Below are positions 7,623 to 15,197 of a stretch of DNA of 40,128 bases, one piece after another. The stretch covers positions 1 through 40,128 of the forward strand of contig DATFUZ010000093.1 of NCBI GenBank assembly GCA_035260545.1, read 5' to 3'. Source of the stretch: DATDDB01 sp035260545 (lineage in GTDB: Bacteria; Pseudomonadota; Gammaproteobacteria; Burkholderiales; Gallionellaceae). The notes under the pieces are model-generated. The model was not told the origin of the DNA and made no database searches. It worked only from the letters and a program-made list of their open reading frames with translations. The number at the start of each line of letters is the position of its first letter. The stretch's first letter is position 1. The translations under genes were made by a program, and so were the position numbers.

Positions 7623-8366
7623 TCAATCCATATACATGCCGCCGTTGACATGTATCGTGGTTCCTGTGATGTAGGCTGCGCCGGGCCCGGCCAGGAAGGC
7701 AACGGCCGCGGCAACGTCAGCCACCTGCCCCAGCCGCCTCAGCGGCACGTTCTCCACCAGCTTGTCGCGCTGCTCCTGCGGCAGGGCTTCGGTCATGTCC
7801 GTGGCGATGAAGCCCGGGGCCACGCAGTTGACGGTAATGTTGCGGCTGCCGATCTCCCGCGCCAGCGACTTGCTGAAGCCTTCCATGCCCGCCTTGGAGG
7901 CGGCATAGTTCGATTGCCCGGCGTTGCCCATGCTGCCCACCACCGAGGAGATGTTGATGATGCGGCCAGCGCGGGCCTTCATCATGCCGCGCATCACGGC
8001 GCGGCTCATGCGGAACACCGACTTCAGGTTGGTGGACAGGGTGTCGTCCCACTCCTCGTCGGTCATGCGCGCCAGCAGGTTGTCGCGCGTGATGCCCGCG
8101 TTGTTCACCAGGATCAGGATCTCGCCGAACTGTTTGCGGATCGCGTCCAGGGTTTGCTCCACCTGGGCGGCGTCATTGACGTTCAGCGCCATGCCCGCGC
8201 CCTTGATGCCGGCCGCCGCCAGATATTCGTTGATCGCCTGCGCGCCTTTTTCCGTGGTGGCCGTTCCTACCACGACCACGCCCAGCTTGCCCAGTTCGAG
8301 CGCGATGCCCTGGCCTATGCCCCGGCTGGCGCCGGTTACCAATGCTACCTGTCCCTGCAAGCTCAT
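7623..8366 (-). CDS. fabG: 3-oxoacyl-ACP reductase
   Basis: This 247-residue short-chain dehydrogenase reduces beta-ketoacyl-ACP with NADPH. The cofactor motif 'TGASRGIG' is at 11-18, 'NNAG' at 88-91, and the catalytic residues are Ser141, Tyr154 and Lys158 in 'SNYAASK'. The C-terminus 'TIHVNGGMYMD' is typical of FabG. It lies between fabD and acpP, and the acpP promoter begins right after its stop codon. Confidence 0.97.
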   Translation of the reverse strand: MSLQGQVALVTGASRGIGQGIALELGKLGVVVVGTATTEKGAQAINEYLAAAGIKGAGMALNVNDAAQVEQTLDAIRKQFGEILILVNNAGITRDNLLARMTDEEWDDTLSTNLKSVFRMSRAVMRGMMKARAGRIINISSVVGSMGNAGQSNYAASKAGMEGFSKSLAREIGSRNITVNCVAPGFIATDMTEALPQEQRDKLVENVPLRRLGQVADVAAAVAFLAGPGAAYITGTTIHVNGGMYMD

Positions 8367-8404
8367 AAATTTCCCCTCGTTGTTTGATTCGCGGACCGCG
8401 CCGG

Positions 8405-9337
8405 TCAGGCCAGCACAGCCAGCGTTGTCGTCACCGCATTGCCGTCGTTCAGCGCCAGAGCCTGCTGGTTGGTGTCAATGCGCTTGTTCAGTCCCATCAG
8501 CACCTTGCCCGGTGCGCACTCCACGTTGTGGGTGACGCCGTCGCGGCCGAACTGCTGCACCGTCTCCACCCAGCGCACCGGCGAATAGAGCTGACGCACC
8601 AGCGCACTTTTGATCGCAGCCGGGTCAGAATAGCTCTTTACGTCCGCGTTGTGCAGCACGGGAATGGCAGGCGCCGCCACGGCGACGTTTTCCAGATAGG
8701 CGCCCAGCTTCTCCGCCGCCCCGCGCAAAAGGCTGCAATGCGAAGGCACGCTCATCGGCAGCATCAGCGCGCGTTTTGCCCCCTTGGCCTTGGCCAGTTC
8801 CATCCCGCGCTCGACCGCGGAACGGTTGCCTGCGATCACCACCTGCCCCGGCGAGTTGTAGTTCACTGCTTCCAGCACCTCATCCTGCGCGCCTTCCGCG
8901 CAGACCGCGCGAACGGTGTCGTCGTCCAAGCCGAGAATCGCGGCGATGCCGCCGGTGCCTTCAGGCACGGCCTGCTGCATGCATTCCGCGCGGTAGCGCA
9001 CCAGGGGCAGCGCGTCCGCGAAGCGCAATGCGCCGGCCGCCACCAGCGCCGTATATTCGCCCAGGCTGTGCCCGGCCATGACGGCGGGTACGGGGCCGTT
9101 TTTCGACTGCCAGGCGCGGTAAACGGCAACGCCCGCAGTTAGCATCACCGGCTGGGTGTTCACGGTGGAATTGAGGTCGGCGTCGCTGCCCTCCGCCACC
9201 AGCGTCCACAGATCCTGCTTCAGTACGTCGGAGGCCTCGGCGAAGGTGTCGCGGACGACCGCGAAATCGCCATAGCCTTCCATCATGCCGCGCGACTGCG
9301 AGCCTTGGCCTGGAAACACAAAAGCAAATTTAGTCAT
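8405..9337 (-). CDS. fabD: Malonyl-CoA:ACP transacylase
   Basis: This 310-residue enzyme loads malonate onto ACP. 'FPGQGSQ' is at the N-terminus, the nucleophile Ser91 lies in 'AGHSLGEY', and His200 in 'VPSHCSLL' completes the dyad. I use the ATG at 9337 ('MTKFAFVFPGQGSQ'), the normal family start; in-frame ATG 9352 or TTG 9358 would add 5 or 7 residues, and no candidate has a strong Shine-Dalgarno sequence. It lies 30 bases after fabH. Confidence 0.95.
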   Translation of the reverse strand: MTKFAFVFPGQGSQSRGMMEGYGDFAVVRDTFAEASDVLKQDLWTLVAEGSDADLNSTVNTQPVMLTAGVAVYRAWQSKNGPVPAVMAGHSLGEYTALVAAGALRFADALPLVRYRAECMQQAVPEGTGGIAAILGLDDDTVRAVCAEGAQDEVLEAVNYNSPGQVVIAGNRSAVERGMELAKAKGAKRALMLPMSVPSHCSLLRGAAEKLGAYLENVAVAAPAIPVLHNADVKSYSDPAAIKSALVRQLYSPVRWVETVQQFGRDGVTHNVECAPGKVLMGLNKRIDTNQQALALNDGNAVTTTLAVLA

Positions 9338-9367
9338 GGTGTTACTTTGCATATTCAAGAATTTGGA

Positions 9368-10327
9368 TTACCAGCGAAGCAGCACCGCGCCCCAGGTGAA
9401 ACCGCCGCCCACGCCTTCCAGCAGGATGTGCTGCCCGGGCTGGACGCGACCGTCGCGCACCGCGGTATCCAGCGCCAGCGGAATGGATGCCGCCGAGGTG
9501 TTGCCGTGGCGATCCACGGTGACCACCAGCTTGTCGCGGCCCAGGTCGAGCTTCTTTGCGGTCGCTTCCATGATGCGGATGTTGGCCTGGTGCGGAATCA
9601 GCCAGTCGACCTCCGATGCGGCAACGCCTGTGCCTTCCAGCACCTCGTCCACCACCTCGCTCAACACCTTGACGGCGAATTTGAATACGGCCTGCCCATC
9701 CATATGGATGTAGGGATTGCCCTGGACTGTACCGTTGCCGATGTAGCCGGCCGCCTCCAGCATGCAGCGCTGGCTGCCGTCGGCGCGCAAACGGGTCTTG
9801 ATGATGCCCGGTTCATCGCTGGCCTGCAGCACAACGGCGCCGGCACCGTCTCCGAATAGCACACAGGTGGTGCGGTCGGTCCAGTCCAGCAGCCGCGTCA
9901 GCGTTTCCGCGCCGACGACCAGCACGGTGCGCGCCTGGCCGCTGCGGATGTAGGCATCCGCCGTGGTCAGTCCGTATATGAATCCCGCGCACACCGCCTG
10001 CACGTCGAACGCGGCGCCCTGCTTGATGCCCAGCTTGTCCTGCAGAATGCAGGCCGTGCTGGGAAAGATCTGGTCCGGCGTGGTGGTCGCCACGATAATG
10101 AGGTCGATTTCATCCAGCCCGATACCGGCCGCCTCGATCGCCCGACGCGAGGCATGCAGCGCCAGGTCGCTGGTCTTTTCGTCCTCGGCCGCCAGGCGGC
10201 GTTCGGCTATGCCGCTGCGCGAAAAGATCCACTCGTGGGTGGTGTCCACCATTTTTTCCAGCTCGGCATTGGTCAACACTTTGGCAGGCAGATAGCTGCC
10301 TGTACCGATGATTTTGGAATGGATCAC
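9368..10327 (-). CDS. fabH: Beta-ketoacyl-ACP synthase III
   Basis: This 319-residue enzyme starts fatty-acid synthesis by condensing acetyl-CoA with malonyl-ACP. The catalytic Cys113 lies in 'QAVCAGFIYG', with the partner His in 'PHQANIR' and Asn in 'HGNTSAAS'. The start is taken as the GTG at 10327, which overlaps the plsX stop (GTGA) and yields the usual 'IHSKIIGTGSYLP' N-terminus. The overlap suggests translational coupling to plsX. Confidence 0.95.
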   Translation of the reverse strand: MIHSKIIGTGSYLPAKVLTNAELEKMVDTTHEWIFSRSGIAERRLAAEDEKTSDLALHASRRAIEAAGIGLDEIDLIIVATTTPDQIFPSTACILQDKLGIKQGAAFDVQAVCAGFIYGLTTADAYIRSGQARTVLVVGAETLTRLLDWTDRTTCVLFGDGAGAVVLQASDEPGIIKTRLRADGSQRCMLEAAGYIGNGTVQGNPYIHMDGQAVFKFAVKVLSEVVDEVLEGTGVAASEVDWLIPHQANIRIMEATAKKLDLGRDKLVVTVDRHGNTSAASIPLALDTAVRDGRVQPGQHILLEGVGGGFTWGAVLLRW

Positions 10328-11361
10328 TGGGTAACCGACGCTTTCTGTTGTTCTGAATGGTGCCACTTTTCCACGTGTTCGGCGATGTGGTGCAGCATGC
10401 CGCTACGCGCCTCTTCCGCGGCGCTTTCGATGGCATGGCGGAAGGCGAAGGCATCGGCCGAGCCGTGGCTCTTGACCACGATGCCCTTGAGGCCGAGCAG
10501 GGTTGCACCGTTGTAACGGCGGTGATCCACGCGTCGCTTGAACGCCTTGAGCACCGGCAGGGCCACGAGCGCAGCCAGCTTGGTGAAGAGGTTGCGGCCG
10601 AACTCTTCCTTGAGGAAGTTGCCCAGCATCTGCGCCAGGCCTTCGGTGGTCTTGAGCGAGACGTTGCCGACAAAGCCGTCGCATACGATCACGTCGGCCG
10701 TGCCCTTGAAAATGTCGTCGCCCTCCACGTTGCCGCAGAAGTTCAGGTCGCTCTTCTCCAGCAATTCAGCGGCCTGCTTGACCACTTCGTTGCCCTTGAT
10801 TTCCTCGCTGCCGATATTGAGCAGGCCGACGGTCGGATTTTCCTTGTGCAGGATGGCGCTGGCCAGCGCGCTGCCCATCAGGGCGAAATGCAGCAGATGC
10901 TCGGCATTGCAGTCCACGTTCGCGCCCAGGTCCAGCATGCAAGACTGACCCTTGATATTGGGAAGAAAGGTGGCGATGGCGGGCCGGTCGATGCCGGGCA
11001 GCATCTTCAGCACATAACGCGCGGTCGCCATCAGGGCGCCGGTATTGCCGGCGCTCACGCAGGCTGATGCCTCGCCGTTCTTGACGAGGTTGATCGACAC
11101 CCGCATGGACGAATCCTTCTTGCCGCGCAAGGCCTGCTGCGGCGCTTCGTCCATGCCGACCACCTCGGTGGCGGCGTGGATGCGCAGATTCGGGCCGACC
11201 GAGGCGCCGCAGGCGCGCAATTCGGCTTCCAGAGCGTCGGCCAGGCCGACCAGGACGACGGTATCGCCGGGGGATTGCTTCAAATAGTCCAGCGCCGCGC
11301 GAACGGTGACATGCGGCCCATGGTCGCCGCCCATGGCATCAACGGCTATCGTAACATCCAT
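10324..11361 (-). CDS. plsX: Phosphate acyltransferase PlsX
   Basis: This 345-residue enzyme converts acyl-ACP to acyl-phosphate for the PlsY step of phospholipid synthesis. Family blocks visible are 'IAVDAMGGDHGP' (5-16), 'SAGNTGALMA', 'LDLGANVDC', 'NIGSEEIKG' and 'CDGFVGNVSLKT'. The C-terminus is His- and Gln-rich and reads straight into fabH with a 4-base overlap. rpmF and yceD lie upstream in the same direction, the order known from E. coli. Confidence 0.96.
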   Translation of the reverse strand: MDVTIAVDAMGGDHGPHVTVRAALDYLKQSPGDTVVLVGLADALEAELRACGASVGPNLRIHAATEVVGMDEAPQQALRGKKDSSMRVSINLVKNGEASACVSAGNTGALMATARYVLKMLPGIDRPAIATFLPNIKGQSCMLDLGANVDCNAEHLLHFALMGSALASAILHKENPTVGLLNIGSEEIKGNEVVKQAAELLEKSDLNFCGNVEGDDIFKGTADVIVCDGFVGNVSLKTTEGLAQMLGNFLKEEFGRNLFTKLAALVALPVLKAFKRRVDHRRYNGATLLGLKGIVVKSHGSADAFAFRHAIESAAEEARSGMLHHIAEHVEKWHHSEQQKASVTQ

Positions 11362-11409
11362 CAGGCGATTCTCGCGGAAGGTTGATCTGAAACGTAGGGA
11401 TGGACAACA

Positions 11410-11437
11410 TCAGGGATGCGCGCAGCGGCATCCCTGA
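11410..11437 (-). repeat. Hairpin between rpmF and plsX
   Basis: TCAGGGATGC (11410-11419) and GCATCCCTGA (11428-11437) form a perfect 10-bp stem with an 8-base loop, in the 94-base gap between rpmF and plsX. There is no T-run, so it is not a classic terminator. In a yceD-rpmF-plsX message it could act as a processing or stabilising element that lets ribosomal protein and lipid genes be expressed at different levels. Confidence 0.5.
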
Positions 11438-11455
11438 AGCAGGCGGCTAGACAGC

Positions 11456-11635
11456 TTATTCGCCCTTGCCCTTGGTGACCTTTTTGCCGCGGTAATAGCC
11501 GCTGGGGCTAATGTGGTGACGCAGGTGCGCTTCGCCGGTGGAAGGCTCCACGGCCAGCGCCGGAGCGTTCAGGAAGTCGTGCGCACGATGCATCCCGCGC
11601 TTGGAGGGGGATTTCTTGTTTTGTTGAACGGCCAT
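11456..11635 (-). CDS. rpmF: 50S ribosomal protein L32
   Basis: This is a 59-residue protein starting 'MAVQQNKKSPSKRGMHRAHD', with the L32 core 'LRHHISPSGYYRGKKV' near the end. It has no cysteines, so it is the zinc-free form, as in E. coli. The ATG at 11635 is preceded by an AAGGAG-type Shine-Dalgarno. It lies 31 bases downstream of yceD, the standard pairing. Confidence 0.97.
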   Translation of the reverse strand: MAVQQNKKSPSKRGMHRAHDFLNAPALAVEPSTGEAHLRHHISPSGYYRGKKVTKGKGE

Positions 11636-11666
11636 GATAACTACTCCTTAAATAAGTCTGTTGCTA

Positions 11667-12164
11667 CTACTGGTTCTTCAATTTGCGCAGCACCGCAAAC
11701 GGATGCTGCTCCCCTGCGGGCGCATTTCCGGCCGCAGCCTCGCAAACGCCAAATTCATGCCTGGGCGATAACGGCAGCCCAAGCAATATTTCATCCTCAA
11801 TCAGCGCCAGCACATCCAGGTGCGCATCGGCCGGAATGCGATCGATCCCGTCTTCCTCTTCCAGATCGCCGCCTGCGGCCAGCGAGCTTTCCGGCACCGG
11901 TATCAGCAGGGAAACGGTACTGATTGCATGCGGCAAAGCCTGCAAACAACGCTGGCAGCGCAATTGGCAATTGCCTTCGAGCGCCAGTTCCAGCAGGGGT
12001 TCACCGTTCTTGCCCTGCACACCCCGCAAGACAAAGCCTACCTGCCCTTCGGGCGAGGCCAGCAAGTCCTGCAATCGCGGCAATTCAGCGATGGCAGCCT
12101 CCCCGCGCAATTCCAGGCCTTTGCGGGCGAAATCCAGGCTGTCGATGAAATGCCGTGCAAACAT
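11667..12164 (-). CDS. yceD: YceD/DUF177 family protein
   Basis: This is a 165-residue DUF177 protein. The family is linked to 23S rRNA accumulation and is almost always next to rpmF. A 'CQLRCQRC' cysteine cluster is at 66-73, and the acidic stretch 'LEEEDGIDR' and 'LALIEDEILLGLPLSPRH' are family blocks. The C-terminus 'HPFAVLRKLK' matches the usual ending. The start 'MFARHFIDSLDFAR' is the only plausible one, yet a near-perfect promoter has its -10 box only 9 bases upstream, so the message may have almost no leader. Confidence 0.93.
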   Translation of the reverse strand: MFARHFIDSLDFARKGLELRGEAAIAELPRLQDLLASPEGQVGFVLRGVQGKNGEPLLELALEGNCQLRCQRCLQALPHAISTVSLLIPVPESSLAAGGDLEEEDGIDRIPADAHLDVLALIEDEILLGLPLSPRHEFGVCEAAAGNAPAGEQHPFAVLRKLKNQ

Positions 12165-12173
12165 GAGCCGCGC

Positions 12174-12202
12174 ATGATATATATTTCAGCTTCAATTGTC
12201 AA
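12174..12202 (-). promoter_or_regulatory. Near-consensus sigma-70 promoter for yceD-rpmF-plsX-fab, predicting a leaderless start
   Basis: On the minus strand the -35 box TTGACA (12202-12197) is a full consensus match; a 17-base spacer follows, then TATCAT (12179-12174). Only nine bases separate the -10 box from the yceD ATG (12164). Transcription normally begins 6-8 bases after the -10 box, so the 5' leader would be only a few bases, with no Shine-Dalgarno. It is the best promoter seen in the window and would head the whole fatty-acid cluster. Confidence 0.78.
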
Positions 12203-12245
12203 AGCATTGCCAGGTGCATTTACCAAAAAAACAAAGGATTGCCCG

Positions 12246-12848
12246 TTGAGCTTCAAACAAAATGTTCAGTCCCCGCCGTTGGTGCTGGCCTCCACCTCCG
12301 TTTACCGCCAATCCCTGCTGCAGCGCCTGGGCTTGCCGTTCGAGACTGCGTCCCCGGGCGTGGACGAAACGCCGCGCCCGGGCGAGACGGCCCGCCAGAC
12401 CTCTGAGCGGCTGGCGCTGGAAAAGGCCCGGGCCGTCGCTGCCGGCCATCCGCGTGCGCTCATCATCGGATCGGACCAGGTCGCCCTGCTCGGCGACGAA
12501 CAACTGGGCAAGCCGCTTACCCACGACAACGCCGTGCGCCAGTTGCGCGCCATGCGTGGCCGGTGCGTGGTGTTCTATACGGCGCTGGCCCTGCTCGATG
12601 CGCGCAGCGGCGAGGCGCAAACTGCGATCGCCGAGAACCGCGTCTGTTTCCGCGACTACAGCGATGCGGAAATTGAAGCCTATCTGCGCCGCGAGCAGCC
12701 CTACGACTGCGCGGGTAGCGCAAAATCCGAGGGGCTGGGCATTATCCTGATCAGCCGCATGGAGGGCAACGACCCCAGTGCCTTGGTGGGCCTGCCCCTG
12801 ATCGAACTGGTAAGCATGCTGCGAAATGCCGGCGTGGCGCTGACCTGA
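12246..12848 (+). CDS. maf: Maf-family nucleotide pyrophosphatase, YceF subfamily
   Basis: This 200-residue protein belongs to the YceF branch of Maf, which in E. coli hydrolyses 7-methyl-GTP. Markers are 'LVLASTSVYRQSLL' (12-25), 'DETPRPGET', the catalytic Asp77 in 'IIGSDQVALL', 'GKPLTHDNA', 'CAGSAKSEGLGI' and 'GLPLIELVSMLR'. The start is the TTG at 12246, with AAGGA seven bases upstream; no ATG fits. It is divergent from yceD, and its upstream region shares the yceD promoter zone. It converges on glpD. Confidence 0.92.
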   Translation: MSFKQNVQSPPLVLASTSVYRQSLLQRLGLPFETASPGVDETPRPGETARQTSERLALEKARAVAAGHPRALIIGSDQVALLGDEQLGKPLTHDNAVRQLRAMRGRCVVFYTALALLDARSGEAQTAIAENRVCFRDYSDAEIEAYLRREQPYDCAGSAKSEGLGIILISRMEGNDPSALVGLPLIELVSMLRNAGVALT

Positions 12849-12885
12849 CGGGCTGCTGCGCGCCGGAGGCGGCTCCAGGGTCCCG

Positions 12886-14460
12886 CTAACCGTTCGCGCA
12901 GTCCGTGATTTCGCGTTCGACGGCCGCCGCATCCCAGCCTAATGCGGGCGCCACGATCCCTGCGATTTTGCGCAGTTCCGGCTCACCCAGCCTGGCCAAA
13001 ATCAGTAAGGGCGTGCGGTGTCGCAGCAGGTCCGAAAGGTGCACAGCCATTTCCTCCCGTGCGCAATAGAGCAGATCAGCATAGGTAATGGCGAGATCCT
13101 CCACGATGCGCCGGCCCATGTGCGGGTCCGCCTCGACAATATCGAGCACGTCCTTGGCCCGCCGCCCGTGGCGCCGGACCAGCCACACGGCGCTTTCCTC
13201 GTCCAGCCCCAGTTGCACCGCACGTGACTGCATCCCGGCAACCGTGCCGCCTGATGAAGCCCCGACGCTGCTGCGTTCGGGTTTCCAGGGAAAGGGCCGG
13301 CCTTGGGTGGCAGTGGCGCGCGCGACACCCATCCGGGCGCACAGCGAATCGACGATGCTGACCGCATCCTCGCGCGCCGAGGTCAGCTTGCCGCCGATGG
13401 AATAGTGGACGCCGTTGGGCGCGATCTCCAGCTTCCAGCCGCGGCTGGCGGCAGAGGGCGCGGCCACGTCGCTGTATTTCAGGGCGCGCAGGCCGGCAAA
13501 GCTGCCGATGACGTCGTTTGCCGTCCACGCCTTTTCCAGGTAGCCGTTGACCGCGGCCAGCAGGTAGGCCACGTCATCAGGATCCACGGTGACACGCGCG
13601 AGGTCGCCGCGATAATCGGTATCCGTGGTGCCCACCAGGGTCCGCCCATACCAGGGAATGACGAAAAACACCCGGCCGTCAGACTTGGCCGTGAGCAGCA
13701 GCGCCTCATGCAGGCCGCAACCCGGCAGCACCAGATGTACGCCTTTGGTCAGGCGGCACTTGACGTCCGCGGCCCGCGCCATCCAGTAGCCAGTGGCGTT
13801 GACGAACTGCCTGGCGCGCACCGCGAAGATCTCCCCGGTCAGCACGTCCTCCAGCACTGCCGCCACAGCCCTGCCATCCTCCTCTTGCACCGTGTCCATG
13901 CGGCAATAGTTCACACAGACGGCGCCATTGGCTATCGCGCCGTCTATCAGTTCCAGCACCAAGCGCGCATCGTCCGTCTGCGCGTCGGCGTAGGTGTAGC
14001 CGCCCTTCAGGCCCGACGTATCCAGGATGGGGAAGCGCTCCGCGAAGGCATCCTTGCCGAAATGGCGATGCGCCATGGCGCCGCCGGCGCTGCCCGCCAG
14101 CATGTCATACAGCGTCAGGCCCGCCTTCAGACGCAGCGAGCCCACCCGGCTGTCGGCATAAACCGGCACGCCGAAGCGCAAGGGCCACACACGATGCGGC
14201 GCGGCTTCGAGCAGCATCTGGCGTTCGGCCAGTGACTTCTTCACCACCTTGAAATCGAAGGTCTCCAGGTAGCGCAACCCGCCGTGCACCAGTTTGCTGG
14301 AAGCGGAAGAGGTCGCGGCCGCCCAGTCGCCCTGCTCTATCAGCGCCACGCTCAGGCCGCGCAGTGCGGCGTCATACGCCACCCAGGCGCCATACACGCC
14401 GCCGCCGAAAACCAGCACGTCAAAAGCGTTGCCCTTGAGCCGCGCGCTATCCCGTTTCAT
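12886..14460 (-). CDS. glpD: Aerobic glycerol-3-phosphate dehydrogenase
   Basis: This 524-residue flavoprotein oxidises glycerol-3-phosphate to dihydroxyacetone phosphate at the membrane and feeds electrons to quinone. The FAD-binding motif 'VFGGGVYGAW' is at 17-26, followed by 'SSASSKLVHGGLRYLE', the GlpD signature. The C-terminal helical domain is present (to about 520). The ATG at 14460 overlaps the stop of the upstream phosphodiesterase gene (ATGA) and has a GAGGAA Shine-Dalgarno. It is the last gene of a three-gene operon with a hydrolase and a glycerophosphodiesterase, which would supply its substrate. Confidence 0.94.
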   Translation of the reverse strand: MKRDSARLKGNAFDVLVFGGGVYGAWVAYDAALRGLSVALIEQGDWAAATSSASSKLVHGGLRYLETFDFKVVKKSLAERQMLLEAAPHRVWPLRFGVPVYADSRVGSLRLKAGLTLYDMLAGSAGGAMAHRHFGKDAFAERFPILDTSGLKGGYTYADAQTDDARLVLELIDGAIANGAVCVNYCRMDTVQEEDGRAVAAVLEDVLTGEIFAVRARQFVNATGYWMARAADVKCRLTKGVHLVLPGCGLHEALLLTAKSDGRVFFVIPWYGRTLVGTTDTDYRGDLARVTVDPDDVAYLLAAVNGYLEKAWTANDVIGSFAGLRALKYSDVAAPSAASRGWKLEIAPNGVHYSIGGKLTSAREDAVSIVDSLCARMGVARATATQGRPFPWKPERSSVGASSGGTVAGMQSRAVQLGLDEESAVWLVRRHGRRAKDVLDIVEADPHMGRRIVEDLAITYADLLYCAREEMAVHLSDLLRHRTPLLILARLGEPELRKIAGIVAPALGWDAAAVEREITDCANG

Positions 14461-15197
14461 GTGTTCCTCATCTGCAAGGCCTTTTGCGGTACGTCGGTGA
14501 TCAGTATATCCGCCAGGTCCAGCGCCCGGCGGATGTCGTTCTCGCTGTTGCAGGTATAGACCGCGATCAATTTGCCCCGGGCGCGCAGCAGCTCCGCCAT
14601 CTCGGGCGTCAGGGTCTTGCGGTGCAGGCACACGCCGCGGAAATACGGGTGGGCATCGAGCAAGTGCGCGGCATCGCGCACCTTGAAGTCCGATTCGCCG
14701 TTGTACACCAAGGGAAAGGCGGGCGCTCGTTCGTGCGCGTAGATCAAGCTGGGCAGGTGGAAGGACGAGACGAGGACGCGGTCATCCGCCGCCGCACCGG
14801 CAAGCGCCAGCGTCTTCTCGACCTTGGCGCGCCGCTGCGCCGCGTCCTCGTGGTCGCCGCCCTTGATTTCCAGCAGCAGATGACAGCGCGGCCGGAAGTC
14901 CGCAACAAAATCTTCCAGTGCCATGATGCCCTCCGGCGGCTGTCCCCGCCCGAAGTGCAAGGCAAAGTCCATCTCCTGCAGTTCGCCGAAGGCGCAGTCC
15001 TCCACCCGCCGCGCCGGCATGCCGAGCTTGCCGAGAAACGTGTCGTGCCACAGCACCGGCACGCCGTCGCTGCTGAGCTGGACATCGGTCTCGATGCCGT
15101 CTATTGGATAGGCCAGCGCGCGCGTGAACGCGGTGCGGGTGTTTTCCCCGGCTTCACGGTTGGCGCCGCGATGGGCGTAGATGAGGGTTGGGCTCAT
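14457..15197 (-). CDS. ugpQ: Glycerophosphodiester phosphodiesterase (UgpQ-like, cytoplasmic)
   Basis: This 246-residue GDPD TIM-barrel protein hydrolyses glycerophosphodiesters to glycerol-3-phosphate and an alcohol. Active-site elements are 'HRGA' (9-12), 'GENT' (17-20), Glu36 and Asp38 in 'GIETDVQLSSDG', His51 in 'LWHD', and the Glu/Lys pair in 'LLLEIKGG'. There is no signal peptide, so it is cytoplasmic like UgpQ rather than periplasmic GlpQ. The start at 15197 overlaps the upstream hydrolase stop by four bases (ATGA), and its stop overlaps the glpD start in the same way. Confidence 0.92.
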   Translation of the reverse strand: MSPTLIYAHRGANREAGENTRTAFTRALAYPIDGIETDVQLSSDGVPVLWHDTFLGKLGMPARRVEDCAFGELQEMDFALHFGRGQPPEGIMALEDFVADFRPRCHLLLEIKGGDHEDAAQRRAKVEKTLALAGAAADDRVLVSSFHLPSLIYAHERAPAFPLVYNGESDFKVRDAAHLLDAHPYFRGVCLHRKTLTPEMAELLRARGKLIAVYTCNSENDIRRALDLADILITDVPQKALQMRNT

